From contig NZ_AUMT01000001.1 of the NCBI RefSeq assembly GCF_000430825.1, positions 366,497-430,496 of the forward strand: DNA of 64,000 bases, read 5' to 3'. Source of the stretch: Chryseobacterium daeguense DSM 19388. GTDB lineage: Bacteria; Bacteroidota; Bacteroidia; Flavobacteriales; Weeksellaceae. Below are positions 27,402 to 36,837 of the stretch, piece after piece. The position numbers and the translations under genes were made by a program. Numbering within the stretch: the stretch's first letter is position 1; the number at the start of each line of letters is the position of its first letter. The notes beneath the pieces were generated by a model, which saw only the letters and a list, made by a program, of their open reading frames with translations, had not been told where the DNA came from and did not search any database.

Positions 27402-30299
27402 ATGCAAGGAAAAGGACTTATTACAATTGTTGCTATTGTACTAGGGTTGATTTGCTTAAATGAGCTATTACCAACCTGGTACGCCAGCAAAATTGAATCG
27501 CAGATTGAAGCTGCGAACGGAAACGAGAAGGAGATCAAACGATTGAAGGAAGATACTCTGAATCTTGGTTACACAAAGCTTTATTACACAAAAGCCAAAG
27601 ACAAGGAAATGAAGCTTGGTCTTGACCTTAAGGGCGGTATCAACGTGCTTTTGGAGATCAACCAGAGAGATCTTGTGAATGATTTAACGAATTATTCTAC
27701 AAATCCTGTTCTTATTGAAGCTTTAAACAAGACTGATGAAGTACAGAAGAATTCCACAAAATCTTACATCGACAATTTCTTTGATCAGTTCGATGCTGTT
27801 AACAAAGCTAAAGGTACCAATCTGAAGCTAGCAGATCCGGAAATTTTCGGAAATACCACTCTTTCTGAAGTGAAGTACAACACGCCTGATGATCAGGTGA
27901 AAAGCATTGTGAAAAGAAAAATTGATGCATCTGTAGGAACAGCTTTCGAGGTTATCAGAACGAGAATTGATAAGTTGGGAGCTATCCAGCCAAATGTTCA
28001 GAGAGTACCCGGTACTGCTAGAATTTCTGTGGAAATGCCTGGTATGAAGGACATCGACAAGGTGAAGAAGATGCTTCAGACTTCTGCAAAACTTCAATTC
28101 TGGGAAGTACAACAATATCCTGAAGTAGTGCCTTATTTCCAGACATTATCTACGATGGTAGCCATCAAAGGAGATTCTATGGGAGTGGCTAAAAATGTGA
28201 ATTTTAATAATATTACACAGGGAGGAAAATCTATGAATCCTAGTGCTGTTGCAAGTGTAAAATTATCTGATACAGCTGCTGTAAATAAAATTTTAAATAG
28301 TAAGGTTGCACAGTCTTTACGTCCGGCAAACCTTAAATATACCCAATTCATGTGGGGTTATAAGCCTGATGCAGCAGATACTGAAAGCTTGGTATTATAC
28401 GCTATCAGAGGAAATATAAACCAAAAAGCTCCGGTAGACGGATCTGTGGAAAAAGCAAGCATTACTTACGACGAGCTTGGAAGAGTGGAAGTAAGCATGC
28501 AGATGGATTCCAAAGGTGCAAAAGACTGGAAAACTTTAACAGAAAAAAATATTCAGAAACCGGTAGCTGTAACGCTTGATAACAGAGTGTACAGTGCACC
28601 GAACGTACAAAGTGTAATTCCTAACGGTAGTACAAGAATCTCGGGTAACTATACTCAGGAGGAAGCTCAGGAATTGGTAGACGTTTTGGGTGCCGGTAAA
28701 TTACCTGCAGGTGCAAAAGTGGTTCAGGCTACTGTAGTAGGGCCGTCTTTAGGACAGGAATCTATTGATGCAGGTTTACTATCATTTATTATAGCATTCG
28801 GAATTATCATTGTGTATATCATTTTCTACTATGGCGGAGCTGGTGTATATGCGGTAATTGCAATGATTATCAACTTATTCTATATTTTCGGTATTATGGA
28901 TTCCGGCGACTTTACGCTTACGCTTCCTGGTATCGCGGGTATCGTTCTTACGATGGCTGTTGCGGTTGATACGAACGTTATTATTTATGAAAGAACAAAA
29001 GAGGAATTATTCGCAGGAAAAAGTATTCTTGAAGCCTATAAGGATGGTTTCAAACATGCATTAAATGCAATTATTGACGGTCACTCCACTACATTCTTAA
29101 CGGCTGTTGTATTGTTCTTCTTCGGAACAGGCCCTATTAAAGGTTTCGCATTAACGCTGATGATTGGTATTGCGATGACATTATTTACGTCTGTATTGCT
29201 TTCGAGAGTAATGATCTTCTCAAGATTAAGCAAAGGGAAAGGCCTTTCTGTATGGACTCTGGCTACGAAAAACCTTTTCAGAAATACATGGATAGATTTT
29301 ATCGGAAAAAGAAAATATGCATATATTTTCTCAGCTGTTTTAACGGTGGTTTGCATCATTTCAATTGCTACACACGGCTTCAAATACGGTATCGACTTCA
29401 CAGGGGGTAGAAACTACGTGGTAAGATTCGACAAGCCGGTGAAAGCTGAAGATATTGAGAGCAAATTAGTAACACTTTTTAAGACTGAAGACGGTAAAAA
29501 CTCTTCCGTAGAAGCTAAAACTTACGGAAATGACAGCCAGCTGAAAATTTCTACAGATTACCTTATCGAAGATGAATCTTTAAAAGCTGACCAGATCATT
29601 GAACAAAAATTATTTGAAGGTTTAAAAACAAACCTACCTGCAAATATGACGTTGAAAGATTTCAAATCTGCTGACAAAGAACACGCAGGAATCATTTCTT
29701 CTGAGAAAGTAGGGCCTTCTGTAGCAGATGATATCAAAATTCATGGTATTTATGCAGTTTTAGGTGCATTGGGGATGATCTTTATCTATATCTTATTAAG
29801 ATTTAGAAAATGGCAGTTCTCTCTTGGTGCGGTTGCTGCTTTGTTCCACGATGCGGTGATCATTTTGGGAGCGTATTCATTGCTTCACAAATATATGCCG
29901 TTCAACATGGAAATTAATCAGGATTTCATCGCTGCAATCCTTACGGTGCTGGGGTATTCAATCAACGATACGGTAATTATTTTCGACAGAATCAGAGAAT
30001 ATCTGAGAGAAAAGAAATCTGTTACATTGGCGGGATTATTTGATGATTCAATTTCCAGTACTTTGGGTAGAACGTTCAATACTTCATTTACTACAATCCT
30101 AGTAATCCTGGCGATCTTTATCTTCGGTGGAGATAACCTGAGAGGATTCATGTTTGCGATGTTAATCGGTATCGGATTCGGTACATATTCATCAATCTTC
30201 GTAGCTTCGGCTATTGCTTACGACTTCCTGAAAAAAGGTAAGGAAGAAGAAGTTCATGGTAAAACCACCACGAACAAAGAAGTACTTGCTTCAAAATAA
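27402..30299 (+). CDS. secDF: protein translocase SecD-SecF fusion
   Basis: Inner-membrane RND-type proton-driven motor that assists SecYEG export. The 965-aa single chain joins SecD (about 1-630: LGLDLKGGINVLLEI, RIDKLGAIQPNVQRVPGTARISVEMPG, a P1 domain and the VDTNVIIYERTKEE helix 4) and SecF (about 640-965: YGIDFTGGRNYVVRF, GYSINDTVIIFDRIRE). Fusion is usual in Bacteroidota. It contains twelve membrane helices and two periplasmic domains. Monocistronic between a promoter and a strong terminator. No defect visible. Confidence 0.96.
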   Translation: MQGKGLITIVAIVLGLICLNELLPTWYASKIESQIEAANGNEKEIKRLKEDTLNLGYTKLYYTKAKDKEMKLGLDLKGGINVLLEINQRDLVNDLTNYSTNPVLIEALNKTDEVQKNSTKSYIDNFFDQFDAVNKAKGTNLKLADPEIFGNTTLSEVKYNTPDDQVKSIVKRKIDASVGTAFEVIRTRIDKLGAIQPNVQRVPGTARISVEMPGMKDIDKVKKMLQTSAKLQFWEVQQYPEVVPYFQTLSTMVAIKGDSMGVAKNVNFNNITQGGKSMNPSAVASVKLSDTAAVNKILNSKVAQSLRPANLKYTQFMWGYKPDAADTESLVLYAIRGNINQKAPVDGSVEKASITYDELGRVEVSMQMDSKGAKDWKTLTEKNIQKPVAVTLDNRVYSAPNVQSVIPNGSTRISGNYTQEEAQELVDVLGAGKLPAGAKVVQATVVGPSLGQESIDAGLLSFIIAFGIIIVYIIFYYGGAGVYAVIAMIINLFYIFGIMDSGDFTLTLPGIAGIVLTMAVAVDTNVIIYERTKEELFAGKSILEAYKDGFKHALNAIIDGHSTTFLTAVVLFFFGTGPIKGFALTLMIGIAMTLFTSVLLSRVMIFSRLSKGKGLSVWTLATKNLFRNTWIDFIGKRKYAYIFSAVLTVVCIISIATHGFKYGIDFTGGRNYVVRFDKPVKAEDIESKLVTLFKTEDGKNSSVEAKTYGNDSQLKISTDYLIEDESLKADQIIEQKLFEGLKTNLPANMTLKDFKSADKEHAGIISSEKVGPSVADDIKIHGIYAVLGALGMIFIYILLRFRKWQFSLGAVAALFHDAVIILGAYSLLHKYMPFNMEINQDFIAAILTVLGYSINDTVIIFDRIREYLREKKSVTLAGLFDDSISSTLGRTFNTSFTTILVILAIFIFGGDNLRGFMFAMLIGIGFGTYSSIFVASAIAYDFLKKGKEEEVHGKTTTNKEVLASK

Positions 30300-30321
30300 T
30301 TTATACTACAATAAATAAGAG

Positions 30322-30352
30322 AAAAGCCTTTCAATTTGAAAGGCTTTTTTTT
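30322..30352 (+). terminator. terminator of secDF
   Basis: The stem aaaagcctttcaa/ttgaaaggctttt ends in eight Ts. Confidence 0.9.
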
Positions 30353-30400
30353 GCCCGACAGCTTGTCATCCGCAATGATCTAAAAAAAATAATTATAGGT

Positions 30401-30480
30401 CCTTCGACTTCGCTCAGGATGGCAGCTCTAAAACTAACTGTTTTTAATCTTCATATTGTCATCCTGAGCGAAGTCGAAGG
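30401..30480. repeat. palindromic repeat of the CTTCGACTTCGCTCA family
   Basis: Perfect 21-bp arms (30401-30421 and 30460-30480; CCTTCGACTTCGCTCAGGAT and its complement) are separated by 38 bases. A second full copy lies at 60218-60315, and relatives lie at 43623-43679 and 55683-55764. The 311-bp gap between secDF and the MFS gene holds the terminator, this repeat and a run of CTATCAA direct repeats (about 30503-30535). Confidence 0.8.
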
Positions 30481-30595
30481 ATATCAAAAAACATTATCAT
30501 TAAACTATCAACTATCAATAAGAAACTATCAACAAGCAATAACACCAAAACTCACCAATTATATAATTTAGAATCATTATTTTTTCTGATTTGTT

Positions 30596-30603
30596 TACTT
30601 TTG
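30596..30603 (+). promoter_or_regulatory. -7 element of the MFS transporter gene
   Basis: TACTTTTG fits TAnnTTTG and ends only 7 bases before the ATG at 30611, implying a 5' leader of about three bases or fewer. The -33 box is weak. Confidence 0.45.
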
Positions 30604-30610
30604 CACAGTT

Positions 30611-31846
30611 ATGGAAAACTCTAAGAAAAAAGCCGCTATTGGCTTCATATTTATTACATTACTGATTGATATTACGGGATGGGGGATTATCATTCCGGTG
30701 GTTCCGAAGCTTATTGAGGAACTTATTCATAGTGACATAAGTGAAGCTGCAAAATATGGCGGCTGGCTGGGTTTTGCTTATGCATTTACACAATTTATTT
30801 TCTCACCTGTTGTGGGAAACCTCAGTGACAAATACGGAAGAAGACCAATTATCCTGATTTCACTTTTCGGATTTGCTGTGGATTATATTTTCCTTGCTTT
30901 GGCTCCGACGATCTGGTGGCTGTTTCTGGGAAGAGTGATCGCAGGAATTACGGGAGCCAGTGTAACCACCGCAAGTGCTTATATTGCTGATATTTCTACA
31001 GATGAAGACCGTGCGAAGAATTTTGGCTTAATTGGTGCAGCATTCGGGCTTGGTTTTATTATCGGGCCGGTTTTAGGAGGTGTTTTAGGACATTACGGAG
31101 CGAGAGTTCCTTTCTATGCGGCGGCCGGACTTTGTTTATTGAACTTCCTTTACGGATATTTCATCCTTCCTGAAAGTTTGGATAAAGATAAAAGAAGAGA
31201 ATTCAACTGGAAAAGAGCAAATCCTATCGGTTCATTTAAATTTTTAGGAAAACATCCTGAAATTTCAGGACTTATTGTATCATTAATTTTAATTTACATT
31301 GCAGGACACGCCGTTCAGAGTAACTGGAGCTTTTTTACAATGTATGAGTTTAGCTGGACAGAAAGAATGGTAGGAATCTCACTCGGAGTTGTGGGACTAT
31401 TGGTTGGCCTTGTACAGGGAGGTCTCATCCGGTGGACAACCCCGAAATTAGGAGAACAGAAAAGCATTTATTATGGTCTGGCGCTTTATGCTGTAGGAAT
31501 GCTGCTGTTTGCCTTTGCTACGCAGGGTTGGATGATGTTTGTATTTCTAATCCCTTATTGCCTGGGTGGAATCTGCGGGCCGGCTCTTCAATCCGTGATT
31601 ACGAAAAGTGTTCCGTCTAACGAACAGGGAGAATTACAGGGCGCATTGACCAGCCTTATGAGCGCCACTTCAATCATCGGGCCGCCTATGATGACCAATT
31701 TATTTTACTTCTTTACCCATGATAAAGCACCGTTTAAGTTCTCGGGGGCACCATTTTTCCTGGCGTTTATATTAATGGCTATAAGTGTGGTTATCACTTA
31801 CTTTAATTTTAAGAATAAAGAAATCAAAAAAGATTTATTGGAATAA
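30611..31846 (+). CDS. MFS transporter of the TCR/Tet drug-proton antiporter type
   Basis: A 411-aa, 12-helix drug:H+ antiporter. TetA-like landmarks are the helix 1 [14 protein letters not shown], the loop 2-3 motif [15 protein letters not shown], and the motif C-like [16 protein letters not shown] in helix 5, which marks exporters. The C-terminal half has [25 protein letters not shown]. Chromosomal TCR/Tet pumps are widespread in this genus; resistance to tetracycline cannot be assumed. Stand-alone gene with a nearly leaderless start. Confidence 0.85.
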   Translation: MENSKKKAAIGFIFITLLIDITGWGIIIPVVPKLIEELIHSDISEAAKYGGWLGFAYAFTQFIFSPVVGNLSDKYGRRPIILISLFGFAVDYIFLALAPTIWWLFLGRVIAGITGASVTTASAYIADISTDEDRAKNFGLIGAAFGLGFIIGPVLGGVLGHYGARVPFYAAAGLCLLNFLYGYFILPESLDKDKRREFNWKRANPIGSFKFLGKHPEISGLIVSLILIYIAGHAVQSNWSFFTMYEFSWTERMVGISLGVVGLLVGLVQGGLIRWTTPKLGEQKSIYYGLALYAVGMLLFAFATQGWMMFVFLIPYCLGGICGPALQSVITKSVPSNEQGELQGALTSLMSATSIIGPPMMTNLFYFFTHDKAPFKFSGAPFFLAFILMAISVVITYFNFKNKEIKKDLLE

Positions 31847-32178
31847 AAATAAACCGAGACATCAGAGCGATGTCCCGATTTCATTGGAAATATAATGTTT
31901 GAAAGAATATCGGGAGATTAAATTTTTATCATTTTTTGATGAATGAAAAGTTAAGTTAAATCAATTTGATGTGAATTAATTATATATTAACTCTTATTTA
32001 AATAATGATGAATAGATGATGTTGGGATAAAAGTTTTAATTAAAATTATAGGAATAACCTCCAATAAACAACAAATAACTTTTAACTCTCATTCATAACC
32101 GTCTCTCTTTTCTTAAAATTTGTTTAAAATTGATAATTAACATAATACAATTGTATAAACTTTCGTAATTTTGTTCTC
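31847..32178. other. 332-bp intergenic region between the MFS gene and tatA
   Basis: Holds a GACATC/GATGTC hairpin at 31859-31877 that may terminate the MFS transcript (poor T tract), a CCCGAT/ATCGGG pair around it, long AT-rich sequence without an open frame, and the tatA promoter region (TAATTTTG, 32166-32173). Nothing else is seen. Confidence 0.5.
32166..32173 (+). promoter_or_regulatory. -7 element of the tatA operon
   Basis: TAATTTTG fits TAnnTTTG and lies 5 bases before the tatA ATG, again implying a leaderless or nearly leaderless mRNA. No clean -33 box. Confidence 0.45.
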
Positions 32179-32514
32179 ATGGAACTAAGCTTTGGAGAAA
32201 TGGCGCTGATTGCTGTGGCAATCGTAGTATTATTCGGACCGGATAAACTTCCTCAGATTGCACGTGACTTGGGATCAGGTGTAAGAAAAATGCGTGGTGC
32301 GGTGGAAGATATCAAAACCGAAATAATGAAAGAAACTGATAACCCGGTTTCTGAAATAAAACGCGAAATAGAGAAAGTAAAGGACGCCGCAAAAGATTTC
32401 AACCCAATGAAAGATATTGAAAAAGATGTCCTTACCGAGCCCCAGGCTTCCAATGAACCTCCAAAACCAAAGCCTTCTGAAGATGAAACATACGAAGGGC
32501 CAGTAAGCAGATAG
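32179..32514 (+). CDS. tatA: Sec-independent translocase TatA/E family protein
   Basis: Pore-forming subunit of the twin-arginine translocase. The 111-aa protein has a short N-terminal membrane helix (EMALIAVAIVVLFGPDKLPQ) with the FGP hinge, an amphipathic helix (IARDLGSGVRKMRGAVED) and a charged, Pro-rich tail. TatB-like rather than TatA function cannot be excluded from sequence alone. It begins a tight operon: the PAP2 gene starts 2 bp after its stop. Confidence 0.93.
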   Translation: MELSFGEMALIAVAIVVLFGPDKLPQIARDLGSGVRKMRGAVEDIKTEIMKETDNPVSEIKREIEKVKDAAKDFNPMKDIEKDVLTEPQASNEPPKPKPSEDETYEGPVSR

Positions 32515-32515
32515 G

Positions 32516-33082
32516 ATGGAGGAGATTATTCAGGAAGATAAGAAAGTGTTTTTGTTTCTCAATAATTTGGGAAGCTCTTCTTTTGACCAGTTTTGGATGC
32601 TGATTTCAAGCACCTGGATCTGGGTTCCGCTGTACGTTATTTTCTGTTATTTTTTATATAAAAATTATAAGCTGAGATCCTTAATTTTTATATTGATATT
32701 TGTAGCAATTGGGGTAACGGTTTCCGATCAGGTTGCTGGTATTTTCAAGCATGGAATTGAAAGGTTAAGACCCTGCCATGATCCTACACTAGAACATCAC
32801 ATGAGGATTGTAAAATGTGGCGGACAATATGGATTCTATTCTGCCCATGCTTCAAATACGTTTTTTCTGGCAACTTATTTAAGTATTTTATTAAAAAATA
32901 AGCTTAAATGGTTTCCTTATGCTATATTTGTATGGGCTGCAGTTATTTCCTACAGCCGTATATATTTAGGAGTGCATTTCCCGATAGATATTTTGGTAGG
33001 GGCGTTTGTTGGAACTTTGTTGGGTGTGATTTTCGGTGCACTTGCAAAAAAAGTGATCAACAAGCAAACTATACAATCATGA
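32516..33082 (+). CDS. PAP2-family membrane phosphatase
   Basis: A 188-aa integral membrane phosphatase acting on lipid phosphates or undecaprenyl pyrophosphate. The three PAP2 motifs are visible: K-x6-RP (KHGIERLRP), YSAHASN in place of the usual PSGH with the catalytic His retained, and SRIYLGVHFPID with the nucleophile His. About five membrane helices. It starts 1 bp after the tatA stop and overlaps the TPR gene by 4 bases (ATGA), so translation of the three genes is probably coupled. A BacA-independent UppP-like role is possible. Confidence 0.9.
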   Translation: MEEIIQEDKKVFLFLNNLGSSSFDQFWMLISSTWIWVPLYVIFCYFLYKNYKLRSLIFILIFVAIGVTVSDQVAGIFKHGIERLRPCHDPTLEHHMRIVKCGGQYGFYSAHASNTFFLATYLSILLKNKLKWFPYAIFVWAAVISYSRIYLGVHFPIDILVGAFVGTLLGVIFGALAKKVINKQTIQS

Positions 33083-33894
33083 AAAAACATTTATTTCTTT
33101 TAGCAATAGCTTTTTTTTCTCAACAATTTTACGCGCAGGATAAAAAAAAGGCTGAAGAATGTTTTCAAAAAGCCGATTATAAATGTGCTGAGGAACAATA
33201 TTCGGCATTGGCTCAAAGTGAAAAAATCCAGCAGATCCAATCGGAGTATTATAATTATCTGGGAACTGCCCAGCGAAGATTGGGAAAAACAAATTCCGCT
33301 TTCAAATCCTACGAATCAGCTTTAAAAGCAAACCCTATGTCAGCTGCTGTGTACGCTAATCTGGGGTCAATTCACGGGCAGAAAGGTAATAAGCAGGCCG
33401 CTTTGAACTATCTCAACAAAGGTCTTTCTATAGAGCCGGAAAATGCAGATATGTATATTACACGAGCCAAAGTATATGAGAATTTGGGCAAAAAAGATCT
33501 GGCAGCTAAGGATTTAAACCAGATTTTAAGCTTCGTACCGGATAATATTTATGCAAGAACCGGTCTTGCCAACCTGAAAAAGAACAGCGGCGATCTGGAA
33601 GGTGCCTTAAAGGATTATAATCAGTTGATTTCAGAAAAGCCGGAATCTCTTTTATACAGCGGGAGGGGGGATGTTTATTATAAATTAAAAAAGAATAAAG
33701 AAGCACTTGCCGATGTTAATAAAGCAATTTCCATAGATCCTAAGTTTGCACAGGCTTATGTGAATAAAGCATTAATTTTGTTTGATACCGCAAAACCGAA
33801 AGAAGCATGCGCCACCCTTGATAAAGCGGTAAGTCTGGGGTATGAAAAACCTCTTTTGCTGGAATATTATTCTAAATGTGAGGTTAAAAAATAG
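33079..33894 (+). CDS. exported TPR-repeat protein
   Basis: A 271-aa protein with a signal peptide (MKKHLFLLAIAFFSQQFYAQ) and about six tetratricopeptide repeats spanning nearly all of the mature part (for example SAAVYANLGSIHGQKGNKQAALNYLNKGLSIEPENAD, written here only to name its type; residues about 95-131). The start is the ATG at 33079, overlapping the PAP2 stop by 4 bases; a longer frame reaching back to 32908 lies inside PAP2 and is not real. TPRs mediate protein contacts in the periplasm; the partner is unknown. A very strong hairpin follows the stop. Confidence 0.85.
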   Translation: MKKHLFLLAIAFFSQQFYAQDKKKAEECFQKADYKCAEEQYSALAQSEKIQQIQSEYYNYLGTAQRRLGKTNSAFKSYESALKANPMSAAVYANLGSIHGQKGNKQAALNYLNKGLSIEPENADMYITRAKVYENLGKKDLAAKDLNQILSFVPDNIYARTGLANLKKNSGDLEGALKDYNQLISEKPESLLYSGRGDVYYKLKKNKEALADVNKAISIDPKFAQAYVNKALILFDTAKPKEACATLDKAVSLGYEKPLLLEYYSKCEVKK

Positions 33895-33895
33895 T

Positions 33896-33946
33896 TTCTG
33901 TTTTGAGGGTTTCGGCGGCGAAGCCGCCGAAACCCTCAAAACAGAA
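33896..33946. terminator. 24-bp perfect hairpin after the TPR gene
   Basis: Two 24-base perfectly complementary arms (33896-33919 and 33923-33946) flank a GAA loop, starting two bases after the TPR stop. It lies between convergent genes and probably stops both transcripts. The T tract is poor on the plus strand and offset on the minus strand (acTATTTTTT). Confidence 0.6.
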
Positions 33947-33980
33947 CAAACCCAAATTCCTTAAATTTAAACCTTAAACC

Positions 33981-34454
33981 CTAATCATTATGATAAGGTT
34001 TTCCCTGTAAAATCTGATCAGCGCGGTACACCTGCTCCACAATAAAAAGACGGATCATCTGATGGGTAAACGTCATTTTGGAAAGCGACATTTTTTCATT
34101 TGCCCTGGTGTAAACTTCTTCAGCAAAGCCGTAGGCACCACCTATTAAAATGTGAATTTTCTTTACGGAAGAATTCATCCATGCATCAATTTTCTGAGCA
34201 AATTCGCGGCTTGTAAACTGTTTCCCTTTTTCATCCAGGATGATGACAAGGTCATTTTTATCCATATAATTCTGAAAAAGTTTTGCTTCTTCCTTTTTTA
34301 AAAGATCAGGAGAAAGATTCTTCGCATTTTTTACATCCGGAATTTCGATGATGGTAAAATTCCAGTGCTTTGGAAGTCGTTTCAGATAATAATTGATAAG
34401 TGTTGTAATTTCTTTATCATCAGTTTTCCCGATACAAAGCAAATTGATCTGCAT
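33981..34454 (-). CDS. rlmH: 23S rRNA (pseudouridine-1915-N3)-methyltransferase
   Basis: SPOUT-class methyltransferase modifying helix 69 of 23S rRNA in 70S ribosomes. The 157-aa protein matches the family in length. It shows LDEKGKQFTSREFA, the SAM knot IGGAYGFAEEVYTRA, and the conserved C-terminal MTFTHQMIRLFIVEQVYRADQILQGKPYH (residues about 127-155). Monocistronic. The call is secure. Confidence 0.96.
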   Translation of the reverse strand: MQINLLCIGKTDDKEITTLINYYLKRLPKHWNFTIIEIPDVKNAKNLSPDLLKKEEAKLFQNYMDKNDLVIILDEKGKQFTSREFAQKIDAWMNSSVKKIHILIGGAYGFAEEVYTRANEKMSLSKMTFTHQMIRLFIVEQVYRADQILQGKPYHND

Positions 34455-34570
34455 TTTTTATTTTTATAATTTGCCTCAAAGATATTCATAAATTGAAGAA
34501 CGTCATAATTACCAATCTGTAAGTATAAATTTAAAACTAAAAAAATCATTACTTTTGTAATTACACCAAA

Positions 34571-34633
34571 ATGATGAAGCTGATTTTCATTTTTGTCTTT
34601 TCGGTAATTCCAGAAACTGTGATAAACAGATAA
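34571..34633 (+). CDS. possible 20-residue hydrophobic small ORF upstream of the BrkB-like gene
   Basis: ATG to TAA encodes MMKLIFIFVFSVIPETVINR. A TACTTTTG -7-like element lies at 34550-34557, 14 bases before its ATG, and the BrkB gene starts 12 bases after its stop. It could be a leader peptide or small membrane protein, or chance. Weak support. Confidence 0.25.
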   Translation: MMKLIFIFVFSVIPETVINR

Positions 34634-34645
34634 TATTTGAAGTAA

Positions 34646-35659
34646 ATGGCCATAAAACTACCGAGATTTATCTTGAAGATTCAAGAGTTTTTTGATGATA
34701 TTCATATTCCTGTGCTGGGGATATCGCTTTGGCAGATGTTCCAGATTTATATCAGGGGGATTTTCAAGGGACAGATAGGGCGAAAGGCTGCTGCTATTTC
34801 ATGGAGCTTTACGATAAGCTTGTTCCCGTTTTTACTTTTCCTGCTGTCTGTTTTGCCTTATATGCCTCACTATGACAAGCTTCAGTTTTATATTTTCGAA
34901 GTATTGATGCACAATGTTTTCCCATCTAATATGGAAGGGGATGTAAGAAGTTATATTGAAACGAATATTATTCCCAATATGAAGGGAATCAGTAATTTAA
35001 CTATTGTTCTGGCTTTGGTTTTTGCTACCAACGGAACTTTTTCTCTTATTAATGGATTCAATGAAAATACAGATGAAAAAATGACTGATGTCAAAGAATT
35101 CATCCTTTCGTTTTTTATTACCATCGGGTTTATTTCAATAGTCTTTCTTACCCTTTTTGGTGTATATTATTCCGAAGTTGTTTTAAAGTTATTTACACCG
35201 GTTTACGATGTTTCATGGCTCGTAGATAATCTTTCCAAGATCATTGGATTTGTATCATTTCCACTGTTTTATTTTATACTTTTAACATTATTTTACTGGC
35301 TGGGAACTGTGAGAATTTCAAGGTTCAGGCAGGCCATTCCCGGCGCCATCCTTACAACGATTCTGTTTGTGGTTACAACATACGGATTTGCTCTGTATGT
35401 CAAAAATATTGCCCGCTACAACGTTTTGTACGGTTCCATAGGAAGTATGATTCTGTTGATGGTTTGGGTAAACGTAAATGTGTATCTCCTGTTATTCGGA
35501 AATGAATTGAATATGGCAATCAGGAAGTTAAGGATCGAAAAGCTGTTATCTGACCAGATTAAAAAAGAAGCAAAGAAGTATCATGCCCACACTAATGAGC
35601 CTGAATTAAATGTCGACGGAAATCATAATTGGAAAATTAATAACGATAAAAAGGATTAG
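34646..35659 (+). CDS. YihY/virulence factor BrkB family membrane protein
   Basis: A 337-aa inner-membrane protein with six helices. The family signature is clear: GQIGRKAAAISWSFTISLFPFLLFLLS near the N-terminus, then PNMKGISNLTIVLALVFATNG, and GAILTTILFVVTTYGFALYV with the conserved YGSIGSMILLMVWVN before the last helix. The old ribonuclease BN name for this family is not supported. The function is not settled. It overlaps the convergent nhaA by 3 bases at the stops. Confidence 0.9.
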   Translation: MAIKLPRFILKIQEFFDDIHIPVLGISLWQMFQIYIRGIFKGQIGRKAAAISWSFTISLFPFLLFLLSVLPYMPHYDKLQFYIFEVLMHNVFPSNMEGDVRSYIETNIIPNMKGISNLTIVLALVFATNGTFSLINGFNENTDEKMTDVKEFILSFFITIGFISIVFLTLFGVYYSEVVLKLFTPVYDVSWLVDNLSKIIGFVSFPLFYFILLTLFYWLGTVRISRFRQAIPGAILTTILFVVTTYGFALYVKNIARYNVLYGSIGSMILLMVWVNVNVYLLLFGNELNMAIRKLRIEKLLSDQIKKEAKKYHAHTNEPELNVDGNHNWKINNDKKD

Positions 35660-36834
35660 TTTTCTTCTTCAATTAATTGATTTTTACCACTTAAGCTTAA
35701 AATTACATATCCTAAAACAGCAGCTACAAAAGAAGCGATAAGAATTGCAAATTTAGATTCATCCTGTATTTCAATTTCTCCTTTGAAAGAAAGAAGTGCA
35801 ATAAAAATTGACATGGTAAAGCCAATTCCTGCCAGAAAACCTACACCAATCATGTGTGTCCAGTTACTGTTTTGAGGCAAAGAGCTGATTCTAAGCTTAA
35901 TCGCCAGCAAAGAAAATAAACCGATGCCTGCCAGTTTTCCTACAATTAATCCCCCGATAATACCAAAGCCCAGTGTGCTCCACAATCCGGAAACCATATC
36001 ATCATTAAAGGTAATATTCGTATTGGCCAAGGCAAAAATCGGCATAATTAAAAAACTTACCGGGAAATGCAATGTGTGCTCAAGCTTTTCTAATGGTGAA
36101 ATTTCTACATCAGATGCATTTGTGGGTATTGAAAACGCTAATAAAACTCCTGCAATTGTAGCATGTATTCCCGAATGATGAAGGAAATACCATAAAAACA
36201 GTCCCGGAATCAGATAAAAAATAATTTTAGTTACTTTTAAGTAGTTTAATAAAAATAATAAAGCGGTAACTCCAAAAGATAATAATAAATACATCCAGTG
36301 GATTTGATCTGTATAAAATATTGCAATCACTAAAATAGCTCCCAGATCGTCAACAATAGCCAGTGCAGCCAGGAAAATTTTAATTGAATTCGGAACTTTT
36401 TTTCCCAACATAGAAACGATAGCCAATGAAAAGGCAATATCTGTTGCCATAGGAATTCCCCATCCGTTTGCATAGGCCGTGCCAGCGTTGAAGATGGCAT
36501 AAATAACGGCAGGAACCACCATCCCCCCAATGGCAGCAAAAATCGGAAGCGAGGCATTTTTGAAAGAAGAAAGTTCTCCTTCCACAAGCTCCCTTTTGAT
36601 CTCGAGTCCTACCAAAAGGAAAAAAACGGCCATCAATCCATCATTGATCCAGGTATTTACAGAATATTTCAATTCAAAAATATCTGTTCCCACTTTTTGA
36701 TCCAAAAACTGCTGAAAAACTTCAGCTGCAGAAGTGTTGGCAATTAATAATGAAGCTAAAACACAGAAAATCAAAATGATACCTGAGGATTGACTGCTCG
36801 TAAAAAATTTTTTAAAATATAGGGTTAAATTCAT
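35656..36834 (-). CDS. nhaA: Na+/H+ antiporter NhaA
   Basis: Electrogenic antiporter exporting Na+ for two H+. The 392-aa protein has twelve helices. The adjacent aspartates of the ion site are present in LAALAIVDDLGAILVIAIFYT (equivalent to E. coli Asp163/Asp164), with the VFFLLVGLEIKRELVEGEL and GIGFTMSIFIALLSF signatures. It begins 3 bp after the stop of the (p)ppGpp synthetase gene, so the two are co-transcribed; stress adaptation to salt or pH may be linked to the stringent response by this arrangement. Confidence 0.95.
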   Translation of the reverse strand: MNLTLYFKKFFTSSQSSGIILIFCVLASLLIANTSAAEVFQQFLDQKVGTDIFELKYSVNTWINDGLMAVFFLLVGLEIKRELVEGELSSFKNASLPIFAAIGGMVVPAVIYAIFNAGTAYANGWGIPMATDIAFSLAIVSMLGKKVPNSIKIFLAALAIVDDLGAILVIAIFYTDQIHWMYLLLSFGVTALLFLLNYLKVTKIIFYLIPGLFLWYFLHHSGIHATIAGVLLAFSIPTNASDVEISPLEKLEHTLHFPVSFLIMPIFALANTNITFNDDMVSGLWSTLGFGIIGGLIVGKLAGIGLFSLLAIKLRISSLPQNSNWTHMIGVGFLAGIGFTMSIFIALLSFKGEIEIQDESKFAILIASFVAAVLGYVILSLSGKNQLIEEEN

Positions 36835-36837
36835 AAT

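Noticed and set aside
32908-33078. Longer TPR protein beginning inside the PAP2 gene
   Set aside because: The added part is an out-of-frame reading of PAP2; the ATG at 33079 begins a clean signal peptide and overlaps the PAP2 stop.
33896-33946. Retron or riboswitch at the long hairpin
   Set aside because: No reverse transcriptase is nearby, and the hairpin lies after stop codons of convergent genes rather than in a 5' leader.
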